From: Tethya wilhelma
Taxonomy: Eukaryota > Porifera > Demospongiae > Tethyida > Tethyidae
Length of the DNA stretch: 64,000 nucleotides
Assembly: GCA_964030475.1 (NCBI GenBank)
Contig: CAXIPT010000007.1
Location: 1,866,848 to 1,930,847 of the forward strand
Direction of reading: 5' to 3'
The notes beneath the pieces are model-generated. The model made no database searches. It was given only the letters and a program-made list of their open reading frames with translations, and was not told the DNA's origin. This document shows, in pieces, positions 1 to 11,547 of this stretch; the stretch's first letter is position 1, and each line of letters begins with the position of its first letter. A program made the position numbers and the translations under genes.

Positions 1-76
<76 letters not shown>
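1..76. repeat. (CA)n microsatellite
   Basis: Almost pure CA dinucleotide run, probably continuing off the window. It ends at CACAG, which serves as the acceptor of the exon that follows. Confidence 0.95.
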
Positions 77-77
<1 letters not shown>

Positions 78-408
78 CTCTGCTCCCGATATGCCAAGCC
101 CTCCAACCCGTCGAAACAGAGACAAACCTGACGACAATACCTCATCTGTTGCCGGAGGCATTATCACAGAAGAAGAACCCAGCATCTTGGACACATTGCA
201 AGAAGACGATGCAGATGATGAGGATGACCCTATCGTTAAGCCAAGTTTGGAAGAGGCATCAGGAAATGACCGCCCCCCGTCCACCCAGCAAGGAGAGAGT
301 GGGAAGTCGACCCCTGAGGGCCAGGATGTAGTCCGTAGAGACATGTCTGCAGAGAAGAAGAGGGCTAGGAGAATACGTACCAATTCACGAGTGGAGACTG
401 CTATTTAG
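78..408 (+). CDS. 3'-terminal exon of an unrecognised acidic/basic protein (partial)
   Basis: The reading frame opens after a CACAG acceptor formed by the CA repeat and runs to TAG at 406-408. The visible tail is about 110 residues and low in complexity. An acidic stretch (LQEDDADDEDD) is followed by a Ser/Pro/Gln-rich section and a basic end (EKKRARRIR). It has no recognisable domain and looks disordered. The internal ATG at 91 is unlikely to be the true start, because the frame stays open up to the splice site. Upstream exons lie outside the window, so the product cannot be named. Confidence 0.5.
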
Positions 409-1146
409 TGGAACTTATCGAAATAAATTATTGAAAGTATGATTTTAGCCAATTATTAAGCAGCTAGGAATGGCGGCTACTATATATGCATATTTTTCAC
501 CTGATTAATTTTGTTAGTCTGATCACCACTGATTTGTGCTGCTGTTATCTTTGAATCTTTTTCCCCCTTTATTGAAATTGATTTTTAATGAAACCGTTAA
601 TTATTTTTTTGATCGAACTGCGAGTTTAATATTGTAGAAGATTCTTTTTTTTCTTTTGCATTGTGAACATTTAATTATTATTGTAGTTCTGTGTAAAATT
701 ATAACTTATAACCTGATTGTATGCAAATTACAGTTTGACCATTTTCAAGTCTGCTCAGTTGCATGGGGTGTGGTTAACTTGCCCTCAAACATGCATGGCA
801 TGTTGACTTCTGTTGCAAGGTACATGTAGATACATGCCCCCATTGTTTCACTTGCGCTTCCTGTACAGCTAGGTGTATACCATTATTGTACATTGACCAT
901 GCATGCAGCTAGGTTGACATCTACTGACCTAAATGATGATTATAATTTAGTTTAATAAATGAGTGGGTGACTGCATGAACAAATTAATATGTATAATTAA
1001 AATCCCTTGATTAATTCTTCTAGTCTTTGAACTGTATTCACTAGTCGGTTAACCTGAAAAAGAAAAGGGGGGAGAGAGAGAGAGAGAGAGAGAGAGAGGT
1101 CAAAAAATCACCAAAATACTTCAAGGAAATAAGATCATCACATTAT
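409..1146. other. Intergenic / 3'UTR sequence
   Basis: AT-rich sequence between two convergent gene ends, with a short (GA)n tract at about 1071-1098. No coding exon, tRNA or other gene was recognised. Confidence 0.6.
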
Positions 1147-1774
1147 TTAGTGCAGTACATCTTCATCGGTGGAGATTATGTTCTCGTTGCTTCTCAGTTC
1201 ATCAGCGACTTTCATCCCTGCTGCTTTGATTTCCTCTCGTGAACTTGTCTTCCCTACGTGTCTCTTCAATAACTGGACAAACTGGTCTGACAGGGATTTC
1301 TGGGGCGTCTCCTCGAAGAGAGAATAAACAGGTTGACTGGTTTTGCCATCATGACGATGAGCAAGAGTAAAGTCTTGATCCACTACTCTGCACATGCAGG
1401 AACATATTAATATGGAAAGGGTCACCATAAGTCCATGTACACAACGTTATGGTTTTAAATTATTTCACTTTCTGTATCATACAGCAAAGCTTTCACATAG
1501 GAGTTCCTTGATACCTTCTAAGCTCATCATCTTCCAATTTTAACACTTTTGGTTTGCCTGGCTCTGGTTTTCTGTTCTGTTTGGGTGGAAGTAAAGGAGG
1601 AAACCTTTCCACCACATCCAGCCACATGGGACGCTCTTTTAGAACACCACAACGCAATAGATACTGCGTTCTGGAGGAAAATAAACACGAGGGCTTAAAT
1701 ACAGCTCATTATAGAGTTTTCCAGTTAAAATACCTGGTGACGATAGTGCCTACTTCTGTGACTCGTGCAGCCAT
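1147..1774 (-). CDS. MRPS23: Mitochondrial small-subunit ribosomal protein S23 (mS23)
   Basis: This is a structural protein of the mitochondrial ribosome small subunit. Three exons on the minus strand join in frame: 1774-1734 (starts [12 protein letters not shown]), 1670-1515 and 1387-1147. The product is 145 residues plus stop. Animal S23 proteins begin with a conserved helix and then a segment of the form RTxxLLRxGVLKExPxWxDVxxxFPP. Exon 2 reads [20 protein letters not shown] followed by VERFPP, a close match. All junctions are GT–AG and phases agree across them. Human S23 is longer (about 190 residues), mainly in a poorly conserved tail. The gene lies about 130 bp downstream of the FAAP20-like gene in the same orientation. 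The identification rests on the N-terminal half. Confidence 0.85.
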
Positions 1775-1905
1775 GATAATACGGTAAAGGTCGTTTCAAA
1801 CATTTACTATCCTATAAACATGCGTTAGTTGCTAGTTGTATTGACGATCCATTTCCCACATTCTCAATCAGCTGCATGCCCTGTAATAATTATACTTGCA
1901 TGGGG

Positions 1906-3468
1906 TTAAAATAATTCTTCTTCTGGGAGTTGGACATACAAACAAAGAGCTATGTGTCCATCAGCATCGCACTGCGTGAACCTGGATAAAAATTGAATAC
2001 ATTCATGCATGAAAGTATACTTGTATTACGCTATTAGGGATCATTGGCCAAACTCACTCCAACGGAAACTTCATATTGCACAATGGACATCTTTCAGTCA
2101 CCAAATCCCCGCCTCCTCTTGCACCACCCTCAGAAGCAGTGGAGGTAGATGGACCACTTTCTGAATGATGCAATCGTGTCAACTCTGGTGCTTCATTCTC
2201 TCTGGAATCACTTGGTAGATCATTGCCGTGAGAACAGATGCTAGGACTAGTGTCCATTAGCTGAGATTCAGGATTTAAAGTAGTTGGATTGGTGCACCGA
2301 TTCCTAAAATCAGAATTACCTCCTATACTATCACTGTGTAATGTTTTAGCTGTTCTTTGTGAAGTAGTGCTACTAGTCCGATCTTTGTGATGATGGTGTA
2401 CAATTTTTGCCTTCTTTGTTGGTGATTCCATCCACGTCACGGGTGGAAGGTCTTCATCGCTGGAGTTAGACATCTCCATGAACTTGTCCATCGAGGTGTA
2501 GACTGAATCGAATTCTCTCTCTCCAAAGACCACTTCTTCTTCCTGTCCACCATGTCTAAGTAAATCTGCTTCTCCCTGTCCACCATGCCCAAAGACCTTT
2601 TCATTTCCCTGTGACTGACCACCATGCCCAAAGACCTTTTCTTTTCTCTGTCCACCATATTCATAGACCTTTTTATCTCTCTCTTCACCATATTCAAAGG
2701 TCTCCTCTTCTCTTATGGCCAGTCCACCATGGTGCTCTGATGTGTACTCTATGGGAGGTGAAGGCATTTGGATATAGGTAATTCTGTTTTCTTTCTTGGA
2801 ATCGTTTGACTTCACATTCTCAAGTTTTACGCAGCGATTCAAATTTACTTTTGGCGATTCTGAATTTGAAGGAACATTATCCAATGGGTCATTTTGTTCC
2901 TTTTTCACTTCTTTGTCTGGTGGCTCTGTTTCAGCGTCTATGTCGTCAGAGCCTTCCCATTGTAACATGAAGACAGGTTGCCTGGTCAGGAGTTCCATGT
3001 TGGGAGGGGGTAAAGGAGTCCATTTCTTGGCACTATCTTCTTTAGGGTCAAATGATTTTAGTACTGTGTTCTTTTCTTGAGGTTTTTCTGGTACTGATTC
3101 AGTTAACTGCATGTATGGACAAACAAAATGACTTTTATGTACATTGAAAAGTTTAATTCTGCCACAGGTCACACATACAAAATTGCTTGTTGGAAATGGA
3201 GTCCATCTCTGGCAAGAGGAAGAAGATTTAGATGAAGTTGTTGATAGTAGAGGTAGCTCCAATCTACTGTGATAATAGGATAGAAAATGTTTCAACTATA
3301 AATGTGTAAAAGAGAAATTATGAATACCTGGACTGGCCTTGACTTTGATGACCTGGTAGATCTAGCTCTCTTGAGCTGAAGTGTAACTGTCTGTCTGTTT
3401 GTGAAGCATCTCTTCCCTCGGGTTTCTTCTTCAAACAGAGCTTTTTGCGTGGTTGCATAGTAGTTCAT
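1906..3468 (-). CDS. FAAP20: FAAP20-like Fanconi anaemia core-complex protein with C-terminal UBZ zinc finger
   Basis: Three exons: 3468-3353, 3263-2058 and 1981-1906, with ATG at 3468 (MNYYATTQ) and TAA at 1906-1908. The last splice (donor GTGAGT at 2057) completes a UBZ finger: CPLCNMKFPLE from exon 2 joins FTQCDADGHIALCL from exon 3, giving C-x2-C…D-x3-H-x3-C. Human FAAP20 ends in the same kind of finger (CPMC…LDVDSHLAQCL), close to its C-terminus as here. A second family signature, WTPFP, occurs as RWTPFPTSNF and again as KWTPLPPPNM. FAAP20 binds FANCA and ubiquitin and supports interstrand crosslink repair in the nucleus. Oddities: the protein is about 465 residues against 180 in human, and exon 2 encodes a degenerate repeat of the type EKVFGHGGQ. 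The first donor (3352) was chosen by phase. Orthology is inferred from two motifs plus their order. Confidence 0.68.
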
Positions 3469-3530
3469 GTTCAGCTGAACTCTCTCCACCCACGCAATGT
3501 GATTTGTGCTGACACAGCAAAAAATTCAAC
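3469..3530. promoter_or_regulatory. 62-bp divergent intergenic region (FAAP20-like / TMEM120)
   Basis: Only 62 bp separate the two outward-facing ATG codons, so the genes must share a bidirectional promoter or have overlapping 5' transcripts. No TATA-like element is obvious. Confidence 0.6.
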
Positions 3531-4194
3531 ATGGACGACCAACAAGCCGCCGTGCCTGTAAACCCACCAGGGCCACCACCTCAGCTGAGTAACATCCAGG
3601 AGGGCTATCATGCACTCAGGGTGAGTCCAAGATACCATTTATGACTTAATGATAGGGAAAACGAAGCCATTTGCCTATTTTAAGGATTCTCCTCCCTCCA
3701 AAGAAATTGGTCATAAGCTATCAGAAAATTTCTAGCTATTTAAAAATTGTCTACGTCTGTATTCGTACAGGGGAAGTATAAAGAGCTCCAAGAGATGAGG
3801 ACCAGTGTACAGAAGCTGGAAGACCACTGCAAGGCAGAAGTCACTAAGCTCAGAGATCGAGTGCAGATGTTACAGGACAAGATACAGTAAGTTCAGTTCT
3901 AATGCTTCTCCTATGGTAGTCGTATCAAAGCTGTGATTTTCGGAAACCTAGCAATTCTCCGTTTGAAGAAGAAGTACGTGAGGTCAAAGAAGGTCTACTT
4001 GAGATGTCTTCAACATTTGCAGTGGCACCAAACACCCTGTTCCTTAGACTAATCATTGGAGATATACCTCTGACTCTTGCTAACAAACTTGACAAGTGAG
4101 TTTGATGATTGCCTGGCTATATAAGTAGAAAAAGAAAGTTCAAAATGTCCATTTATGTATGATTCAGAGTCAATAATTTTACTATACGTGTGTC

Positions 4195-4243
<49 letters not shown>

Positions 4244-5827
4244 GGTGGCGTACAAACAAAATTATGAGAAATTCAAGATGGTGAACGTGGTCTGTCTCTT
4301 CATCCTCAGTGTTATAGGGCTCCTCTTCAATGACTATGTGTAAGCCAATGGTACATATGGAAAATTTCGTCAGTAAAAACTTCCCTTTTTCACCATTTTG
4401 ACCGATTCGCCATACATTTTGCACGTTTAATTTTCCCAAGTCTTACATGTGGCAAAAAAAAATTAACAGTGAAAATTTCCCGATCTACAGTATTACCTGC
4501 TATTTATCTCACTTGATATTACTCTCCCTGCAGTTTGCCGTCATCATTGGTTCACATTCTCTCTGTGTGGTACTATTTTACTGTCACTATTAGGGAGCTT
4601 GTGTTGCTTAGCAACGGTTCCAGGTGAGTAGTTGTGTGAGTCATGATGTAATCATTACATCATTGTTAGTTATTGCTCTTTTTGGTTAACACAGGATAAA
4701 GTTATGGTGGTTAATACATCATTACTGCAGCATCGCTATAGCAACACTGCTACTGACATGGTACAGCAATACACTTCACACATACACTTGTTTGCCATTG
4801 CCTAGCAACCAAAGTTTTTAGCTGGTTACTGGATGGGTAGAGGTGACAATAGAGTAGCTAGGAGTCACAAGGGAAGGGGGTCAATGGCAAAAAAAAAACC
4901 AAAAAAACAAACAAACAAAAAACCTAGTTGCATGCCCTTAAGTGTGCGGCACTCGACCATCGAGTGCCCCCCTACTAATGGGTCACGCAACTATTATACA
5001 TACACACACTATTAGGCCACCTGGTGAGTGCTACACAGCCTTCAAGAACCAGTTCATGTTGTTCACTTGTTGCTTGAGTAAGAACACCATATTTATCAAC
5101 AATCACTGCTGCTATTATGACAATCACTATGACACAATCAATGTAGGTTTTGTAATGGGAGTCCAGTTTCGCTACCAGAGGGCCAAGCTGTACAGAGAGG
5201 TAGCCTTGGGGAAGAAGCATCATATGGCTATTAGCCAGGGTACGTGGGTATATAATCATGCAGCTATTAGGCCACTAAGACTATAGCTGTGTTTTTGTGT
5301 GCGTGCAACTCACAACTAACTTGATGCTCCAGTTATACTTCTGTGCATGTACATGACATTGTACACATTTTTGTACAATGGTTTATTTATACTGCATTAG
5401 CTTAGTAGTGCTTTGTCAGACAAGAAATCGTGCTGATGATATTTGTGTGTGTGTGCGGTGCCGTGGTGCAGGTATGAAGTTGGATGACTTGAGGTTCCTA
5501 GTCGGCTGTTTGATTGGGATCTACATATTTCAATTTTACAATGGATACGTGCTTCTCTCACTCTATTTCTCATCCACTGTTGATTGCCCTCACTGGCAGG
5601 TCAGCAAAAATACTCCATTTGTAGGCATAAAGCTGGCTCCTATGTTGAACTCGAGATAAAATGAAGCTTCACTGAATTGCTTACTACTTTTACTACAGGT
5701 GCTGATACTGGGACTGCTGTTCATACTGATAGCATGTATGAATGGCTCAACTCTCAGAAACGTCATTCTGGGAAAAGGCAAGCCAAAGCCGAACTTGAGG
5801 ACTGTTGAAAGACACAAATCATTTTGA
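3531..5827 (+). CDS. TMEM120: Transmembrane protein 120 homologue
   Basis: Ten exons: 3531-3620, 3771-3886, about 3953-4095, 4242-4339, about 4534-4624, about 4695-4760, 5016-about 5079, about 5149-5239, 5472-5599 and 5699-5827. TMEM120A/B are polytopic nuclear-envelope/ER membrane proteins with a coenzyme-A-binding fold, linked to fat-cell biology; TMEM120A has been disputed as the channel TACAN. An N-terminal coiled coil (exons 1-3) precedes AYKQNYEKFK, matching the family's AYKDEYEKFK. Hydrophobic segments follow, with WYYFTVTIRELVLLSNGSR (family WYYCTLTIRESILISNGSR), AFKNQFMLF, RYQRAKLYREVALGKKHHM and a final hydrophobic segment before the stop. The acceptor of exon 7 (5011-5015, ATTAG) lies just after a dispersed repeat at 4793-5000. 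The sequence does not say whether this corresponds to paralogue A or B. Confidence 0.9.
4195..4240. repeat. (GT)n microsatellite at a splice acceptor
   Basis: GT run ending in GCAG, directly supplying the acceptor of TMEM120 exon 4. Confidence 0.9.
4355..4500 (-). repeat. Dispersed AT-rich repeat, family B copy
   Basis: Read on the minus strand it starts GATCGGGAAATTTTCACTGT and contains GCCACATG. This resembles the plus-strand block at 44625-44785 (GATCGGGAAATTTTCGCTGT … GCCACGCG). It lies in a TMEM120 intron. Confidence 0.65.
4793..5000 (+). repeat. Dispersed repeat family C with fold-back end
   Basis: Contains GCCATTGCCTAGCAACC, GGTGACAATAGAGTAGCTAG, and a fold-back end AGTTGCATGCCC…GGGTCACGCAACT. 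The same segments appear in opposite orientation at about 39030-39205, and a fragment (TAGTTGCATGACCCTTAAG) at about 7231-7280. It looks like a non-autonomous DNA element. Confidence 0.7.
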
Positions 5828-5958
5828 TAATACTGATTCGCATGAATGAAATTTGAGTTTGTTTTGAATTTTGGCGCCTTTTTCAATATGAGACTACGTC
5901 ATAATGCTTAGTCAGCACATTTAAATTTCCAAAGTAAACAACAAGTCTTCATACAGTA

Positions 5959-7170
5959 ATGTCGTCGCAGTGGAGTCCTCCTACGTAAGCTCAAAAATTC
6001 CATACATATTATCTCCCTCTATACTCGTCCTGCATATACTGTGGGCTATCAACTGACAGGCGCTTGAACGGTTTCTAAGTAGAGGTGCGCGTTAAATGGA
6101 ATCTACACCTCTCTACAGGTTTCATCGTGTTAGCAACCATGGTATCACGTCCCAGAGCATGTCCGTTCTCTCCTCCCGCCCTCACCGCCGTCACTCCTCC
6201 CCCCTCCACTCAGCCAGCATTCACATCACATCCTTTGCGGACAACGTGAACCCTATACCTTGGGAGTTGCCGGCAAGAGACAAGGGAGGGGGTGTGGCCC
6301 AGGACTACCTCTCTCCTCAGAAGCTCTCCGAGATCACCGGAGAGAGAGATTTGAAGAAAGTCACTTACCTCGAGCTATCCATCAATTCGTCTGATAATAG
6401 CCTTGGAAACTTTGGTAAGTAGAACCATTCACCTTGTACCCAAGCATACAAAACACCATACAATTATGCATACAAAATGTAAGGATCGACTTATTTAAGA
6501 AATTTTTTGCTTGCCCACTCCTTACAGGTCTACATGTTCCCAATCTGGTCCAACTTCGTCTCAATGCTAGCGTCGTTCCTTGCATTCGTGACCTTGGTAC
6601 TGGCCTCTCCACCGTGAAAGTGCTGTGGATGCCCCGTTGCAAGTTGAAGGACCTGGACGGCCTCCCGGCTCTCTCCAATCTCAGGGAACTCTATCTGGCC
6701 TTCAACGAAGTTGAGGACGTGAGTCTCATCACCATGTTGTCCTACCTGGAGGTGCTCGACCTTGAGAGGTACGTTGATACTAGCCTTCTAAACCGGGCTC
6801 TGTCTGATTTCTATTCTTGTTTTGTTTGAAGTGTGTTTTGAAGTGTGTTTGTACCGATCAAGTTATCCTTTTTTTTCTTAGAATTTTCAATATTTGATGC
6901 TAAAATCAAATGCCAATTTGCCACATTGTTAATCTTTCTTTCTTTGAATTTCCTGATGTATGTTGCTAAATAAAAGCTAAAAAGCTTCAATATTTGTGTG
7001 TACAAATAATCACTGGACATAAATTGTTGTTTCTCCAGCAATAACCTGTCAGAGCTTGACCAGCTTGGCTACTTGTCTCTGTGTCCATCTCTAGTCTCCT
7101 TGAACTTGGAGGGCAACCCACTGTGTACACTGCTAGCAGAGAGAGAGGTAACTGCACTGCTACACACACA

Positions 7171-7233
<63 letters not shown>

Positions 7234-7728
7234 TTGCATGACCCTTAAGTAGGTAGGCACTCAATGCAGGGTCGAGTGGTATACTTCAGAGCTCCTATAT
7301 GTAGCCTGTGTATATTTTCTATGGCTAAACTCTGTACTCTAATTCATGCACACCACAGGACAGCAGTGAGATCAGCTATCGCAATGCCATCAAAAAGGCA
7401 ATTCCCAAGTTGCAGACACTCGATGATACTCTCATGACTGACGAGGTGGGCAAGAAACCCAATGAAGACCACGGTCTTTCTTCCACCAGTTCAGTGTTTG
7501 CACTGAGTGAAGCTGGGATGGGCAAAGACCTGGATATTCTTCAGAGCACCATTAAACGTGGTCCACAGCTGAGCCAACTTTCTGAGCTGTTTGAACCTGA
7601 AGTTACAGAGGTGATATCTCCAGTGAGACCAGTGACAGCTCCCAGTGGTGGAGGCTCTAGGACTAGGAGTGTTACTCCACCACTGCTGGTGGGTAAAGAT
7701 GACAGTAGTGAATTGACACATGGTGAGT

Positions 7729-7800
<72 letters not shown>

Positions 7801-9177
7801 GTTCTTACTGTATTTTAATCAATAATATTCAAAGCAAGACCTGCAGAAAACGCTAGCTATAATTTATCTTCACAAATACAAAATTTAATGTACATATTTA
7901 TAGGCATGAGTCAAGTAATATGTGGAAACCCAGTGCGTGCCTTGAGAGCTAGAAGACAGCACGGTCTGATGAGTCAATCGGCGGTCATCATATCACCATC
8001 CTCTTCTTCTTCTTCTCCTCCTCCCAGAGGAGGAATGGCCACCAGATCACAGCAATGGGGTCTCAAGTGAGTAGATTGATAAGTTTACGACAATGCAATA
8101 CCATAGTTGGAGATATTTAGCATAAACTTTTGCACATGTTTGATTTTCATGCTTATAATTATAGCACCCACATTATACTGGTAATGGGTTGTCAGAATTT
8201 AAGTGTGTACATGGTGATGCATACGAAATTTTCCCAATGCGAATATTAGTCAAATTACAAGTTTGAAGAAGTGGGAAAGGCCTGTGTTTTTTTTTTTGCA
8301 GGGATTAAACTGTATTGCTTGGTGTTGTAAAATGTCAATGTTCAATGCTGTGTTTAGTAACACTTGGTGCCAACTCCAAGCAATGTAGCTTATAAAAGCC
8401 TTAGCTGAGTGGGTGTACATTATATAGAAATTATTGTCACTCTGGTGCTGTTAAACTTTCAGTGCTGTGAGAGAATCAGAACAGGAGTCCATTCTTCCCA
8501 ACGATCTCTCTGTCACAAGGACTCATTCACAAGTGGCTCTTTTGGGGTTGTCGACAGCCACAGAAGCAGAAGAAGAGGGAGAGAGTGGTGCTCTTCAGAG
8601 GCAAACCGATCACTTATCGAATGTTGGAAAGAAACGTCTACCGACTCCACCAAAAGCACCAGCTCAACCTCAGAATCCACGACCCAGAACTGTAGCAGAT
8701 TTTCGTCATCGACGATATCGCAAGATGTCATCTGAAAGTCCAAAGTAAATTTAAACCTGTTTTAGAGATTGAGAAATTCTTTAATTTTGAGCATTTTGGT
8801 AGAGAGTGTATATGATTTTTAGTATTTCAGTCAATTTCTCACATTAAATTGTTGCCTGGAATAAGCTAGTCTCTTTCCCAAGCTCCTCCCTTGCGAATGT
8901 TTTCTTTGAAGAGGGGGGTAGGCCTGGGAATGAGGCTTTGGAAGTATGCTTTGGTTCCCAGGTCTTTATTATCACTATTATGAGCTTGAGAAGTCATTCG
9001 GCTATCGTGTGCTGATGATCATGAACAATCCTTCATTGTTTTGTATTTTGCAGGTCATTGTCAGCTTCTCTGAAGACCAGAGGCGATCATGAACATAAGA
9101 TTAACCCTTTGTACTCCCAAACATTTCAATCACTACCCTTATATACACACACACACCAAAGTAAACGTGGCTACTGA
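5959..9177 (+). CDS. LRRC56: Leucine-rich repeat protein LRRC56 (ciliary dynein-arm factor)
   Basis: Exons: 5959-5984, 6119-6414, 6528-6768, 7039-7147, 7359-7722, 7904-8066 and 8463-8744/8748. The LRRC56/ODA8 family takes part in preassembly or transport of axonemal outer dynein arms. The run ENSLGNFG…LPNLxQLxLN, typical of the family, appears as DNSLGNFG then LHVPNLVQLRLN. Leucine-rich repeats follow (VLWMPRCKLKDLDGLPAL, LRELYLAFNEVEDVSL, YLEVLDLE), then SLNLEGNPLC. A family signature downstream of the repeats, (V/Q)xCGNPxxxLRxRR, is QVICGNPVRALRARR here. Exon 7 can read into a stop at 8746-8748. Alternatively it can be spliced at 8744 (AAA|GTAAAT) to 9054 and end at 9175-9177; both are in frame. 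The end is therefore uncertain. A motile-cilium gene fits an animal with flagellated cells. Confidence 0.9.
7165..7230. repeat. (CA)n microsatellite in an LRRC56 intron
   Basis: Near-pure CA run following exon 4. Confidence 0.95.
7733..7799. repeat. Compound (CT)n(CA)n microsatellite
   Basis: A CT run passes directly into a CA run in the intron after LRRC56 exon 5. The same compound layout recurs at 50901-50979. Confidence 0.95.
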
Positions 9178-9705
9178 TATTAAATACAGGCATATGATTT
9201 TTGTTCAATCTGTTGTCTAATATATAACACAAATTGGTACGGTTATAGATTACTCAAATCCAACCAGTCTTACTGCATGCATTATATCATAACGGATCAG
9301 TGTATATATGTAGCTTAATTCTAGGATTGAATTCCATAAGTGTTCAGCATAATTATCATAATTTTATGTAGCATCACTGTAACATCGTACCCAGGCCCCT
9401 AGCTCCCTCCACAAAAAAAAAGTATAGGAAGGGGGGGGGCTGGGGATGAGTCTACTGCAAAAGATCACAACATTGTCATTGTGTTAATTCACTTAGCTCC
9501 CAGGCCTCTCCAAGACTAATGAATCACAGGTTTTATAGGTTTCAGTCATGCATGCATGCACACAAATTGTCTACATAGAGGATGACTTTGTTGAACAAAT
9601 AATAATTCATTTCATTAGTAAACTTCCAAGATCAAGACAATACAGACACCACTGCATGCATGCAATGTGTTGTGAACCAGTCAAAAAAGAAAACACATCC
9701 ACTTT

Positions 9706-11339
9706 TTAAAACACCATCCTGTGGGGATACTGTCCATGTCGCAGGGTGAACCTTGAATGCAGATATTGTCGCAGCGTGGGGACAGCCTTAATGAGAGGAA
9801 GGAGCTTATCGTCCACTTCTTTTTGGGCCCCCTTTCTTTCGTCACTTACAGTGTAGCCCTGAAGAGGAAAGATGCAACATCAAGTAAACTCAGCTTCCTT
9901 GAGCTACCTAGATCCTACCCTTGCTTAGTGCTATCGCTGCAGTAAGGTAAGGTGGTGGCGATTTCGAACTCTGGGGTAATTCTGATGTTGTAGTACTAGC
10001 TAATTTCTCTGCTAGTTGCTATGAATGCTGTTCCGATTATACTTTTTTGAACAGCTATAGGTTTTGTTGATAGAAAAAAGTTGTAGCTGAATGGTATTTG
10101 TAGCAGAGAAATAAAAATATCGAAACTGGCCCACTGGTTCAAAATTGCCAACACCTTACCACTATAGAGCATGTGACAGCACATAATGAAATGAATTTCC
10201 CAAAATGGAGAGGGATGCAAAAAAAAAAAGTCTTATTTCTGTACCATGAGAAATTTACTTGATAAAAATTTCCATTAACTAACAAAAGGTTGGTACATGT
10301 TCAAGAAAGTATCTAGTACAAAAACTATTGTATTCCCACATGTTCCACAACCCAGCCCAACCCAGCCCAATCCAGCCCAACACCCATTGACATTTTGACT
10401 ACTGACTAGTAAGATACACACCTGTTTCGAGTCTGCAAATATATCTGCCGTTCCACTCTTCTGATCTGGGTCCGTTCTTCTGAAGAAGTCATCAGTCAAG
10501 GTGTCTGGTAGATCCACTGTACTGATATCAACACTTGTCTTGGTGGCTATCACATAGGACTGTGCAATGCGACGCAATGGAACACCATTCACACTATATG
10601 GACCTGCAAAAACAAGGAAGGGAAAAAAAAAAAAAGAAAATTAACACATACAAAGAGTGAGTCTTAAACACCTCTTTTCCCCCTCACTACCACTATTCAT
10701 ATATTAGGCAATATAAATAATCTCAGAGATCGTGATTCATGAAAAATAGTTTCTAACAACCAAGACATACTGACTTTTTGTAAACTTTTTGTACCATGAA
10801 AATTTGGAGTTATAGGGTACAGGTCAGAAACTTTATAGCCCTTCCCAAAGCCAATTTTCATCAACGATCAATTAGTACATACCTGTGACTAGCAACAGCC
10901 CAGACTCCAACTGTTTCAAGAACACCACTCTCTTGCCCATGTGGCGTCCAGCTAGGAGAATCAACACTGTACCGGGTGTGATGGAGCCGCGAAGCTTAGC
11001 TGGTTTGGGGTTCTTGCGCGATCGAAGCTTGCGAGGAGTATCTTCAGTTGGGTAGTAGCGTGGCTGCAGTGTTATGATGAATATAGTGAGTGAGTTTTAC
11101 TATAGTGCACTTTAAATAGAATGCCTTACAGTTTTCTTCAACAGCACAACCCTCTTGGTTCCATTCTTCTCGCCTTTGATATCTTTAAGCTTATAATAAG
11201 GTCTCTTTTCCTTTTTAGCTGGTACTACGGTCTTCTTCTTCTTATACAAGGCCTTTCGGCTGTACATAGCCGACCGGCTGTATCGGGAGATACCTCCGGA
11301 TAATATCCTATTTCTCGACGCGTGCGACTTGCCTGCCAT
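9706..11339 (-). CDS. RPL6: 60S ribosomal protein L6 (eL6)
   Basis: This is a cytosolic large-subunit ribosomal protein. Four exons: 11339-11130, 11063-10883, 10603-10422 and 9858-9706. Exon 1 begins [20 protein letters not shown] and contains [15 protein letters not shown] (human [16 protein letters not shown]). Exon 2 encodes [20 protein letters not shown] and [16 protein letters not shown]. Exon 3 reads [19 protein letters not shown]. Exon 4 ends in [13 protein letters not shown] (human ALTNGIYPHKLVF). Phases agree at all joins. The first ATG follows a pyrimidine-mixed 5' region and lies 208 bp from the oppositely oriented DDX55 start. The vertebrate Lys-rich N-terminal extension is absent here. 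Confidence 0.96.
10340..10382. repeat. Short tandem repeat, unit CCCAGCCCAA
   Basis: Three to four 10-bp units (CCCAGCCCAA with one CCCAAT variant) in the last RPL6 intron. Confidence 0.85.
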
Positions 11340-11547
11340 TGTGCTGTAGGATAAATATTCAATCGAGTAACAATATGATAACCGAAAGATATCAAAGACA
11401 CTAAGACAAAGAGTAGATCAAACAAGATTCGCTCAAACATACCTTCCACGTTGACGGCTGATTCCAAGAGGACTTTCACCTTTGCGCATGCTCAATAAGG
11501 CAACCACGTGGCTTAGTCAGCACCAAACAAAACACAAGTGAGTGGGT
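11340..11547. promoter_or_regulatory. Divergent promoter region RPL6 / DDX55
   Basis: 208 bp separate the two outward-facing ATG codons. The region contains AACCACGTGGC at about 11502-11512, an E-box-like CACGTG. This is sequence resemblance only. Confidence 0.5.

Noticed and set aside
1554..1787. A 77-codon plus-strand frame
   Set aside because: It is the shadow of MRPS23 exons 1-2 on the opposite strand.
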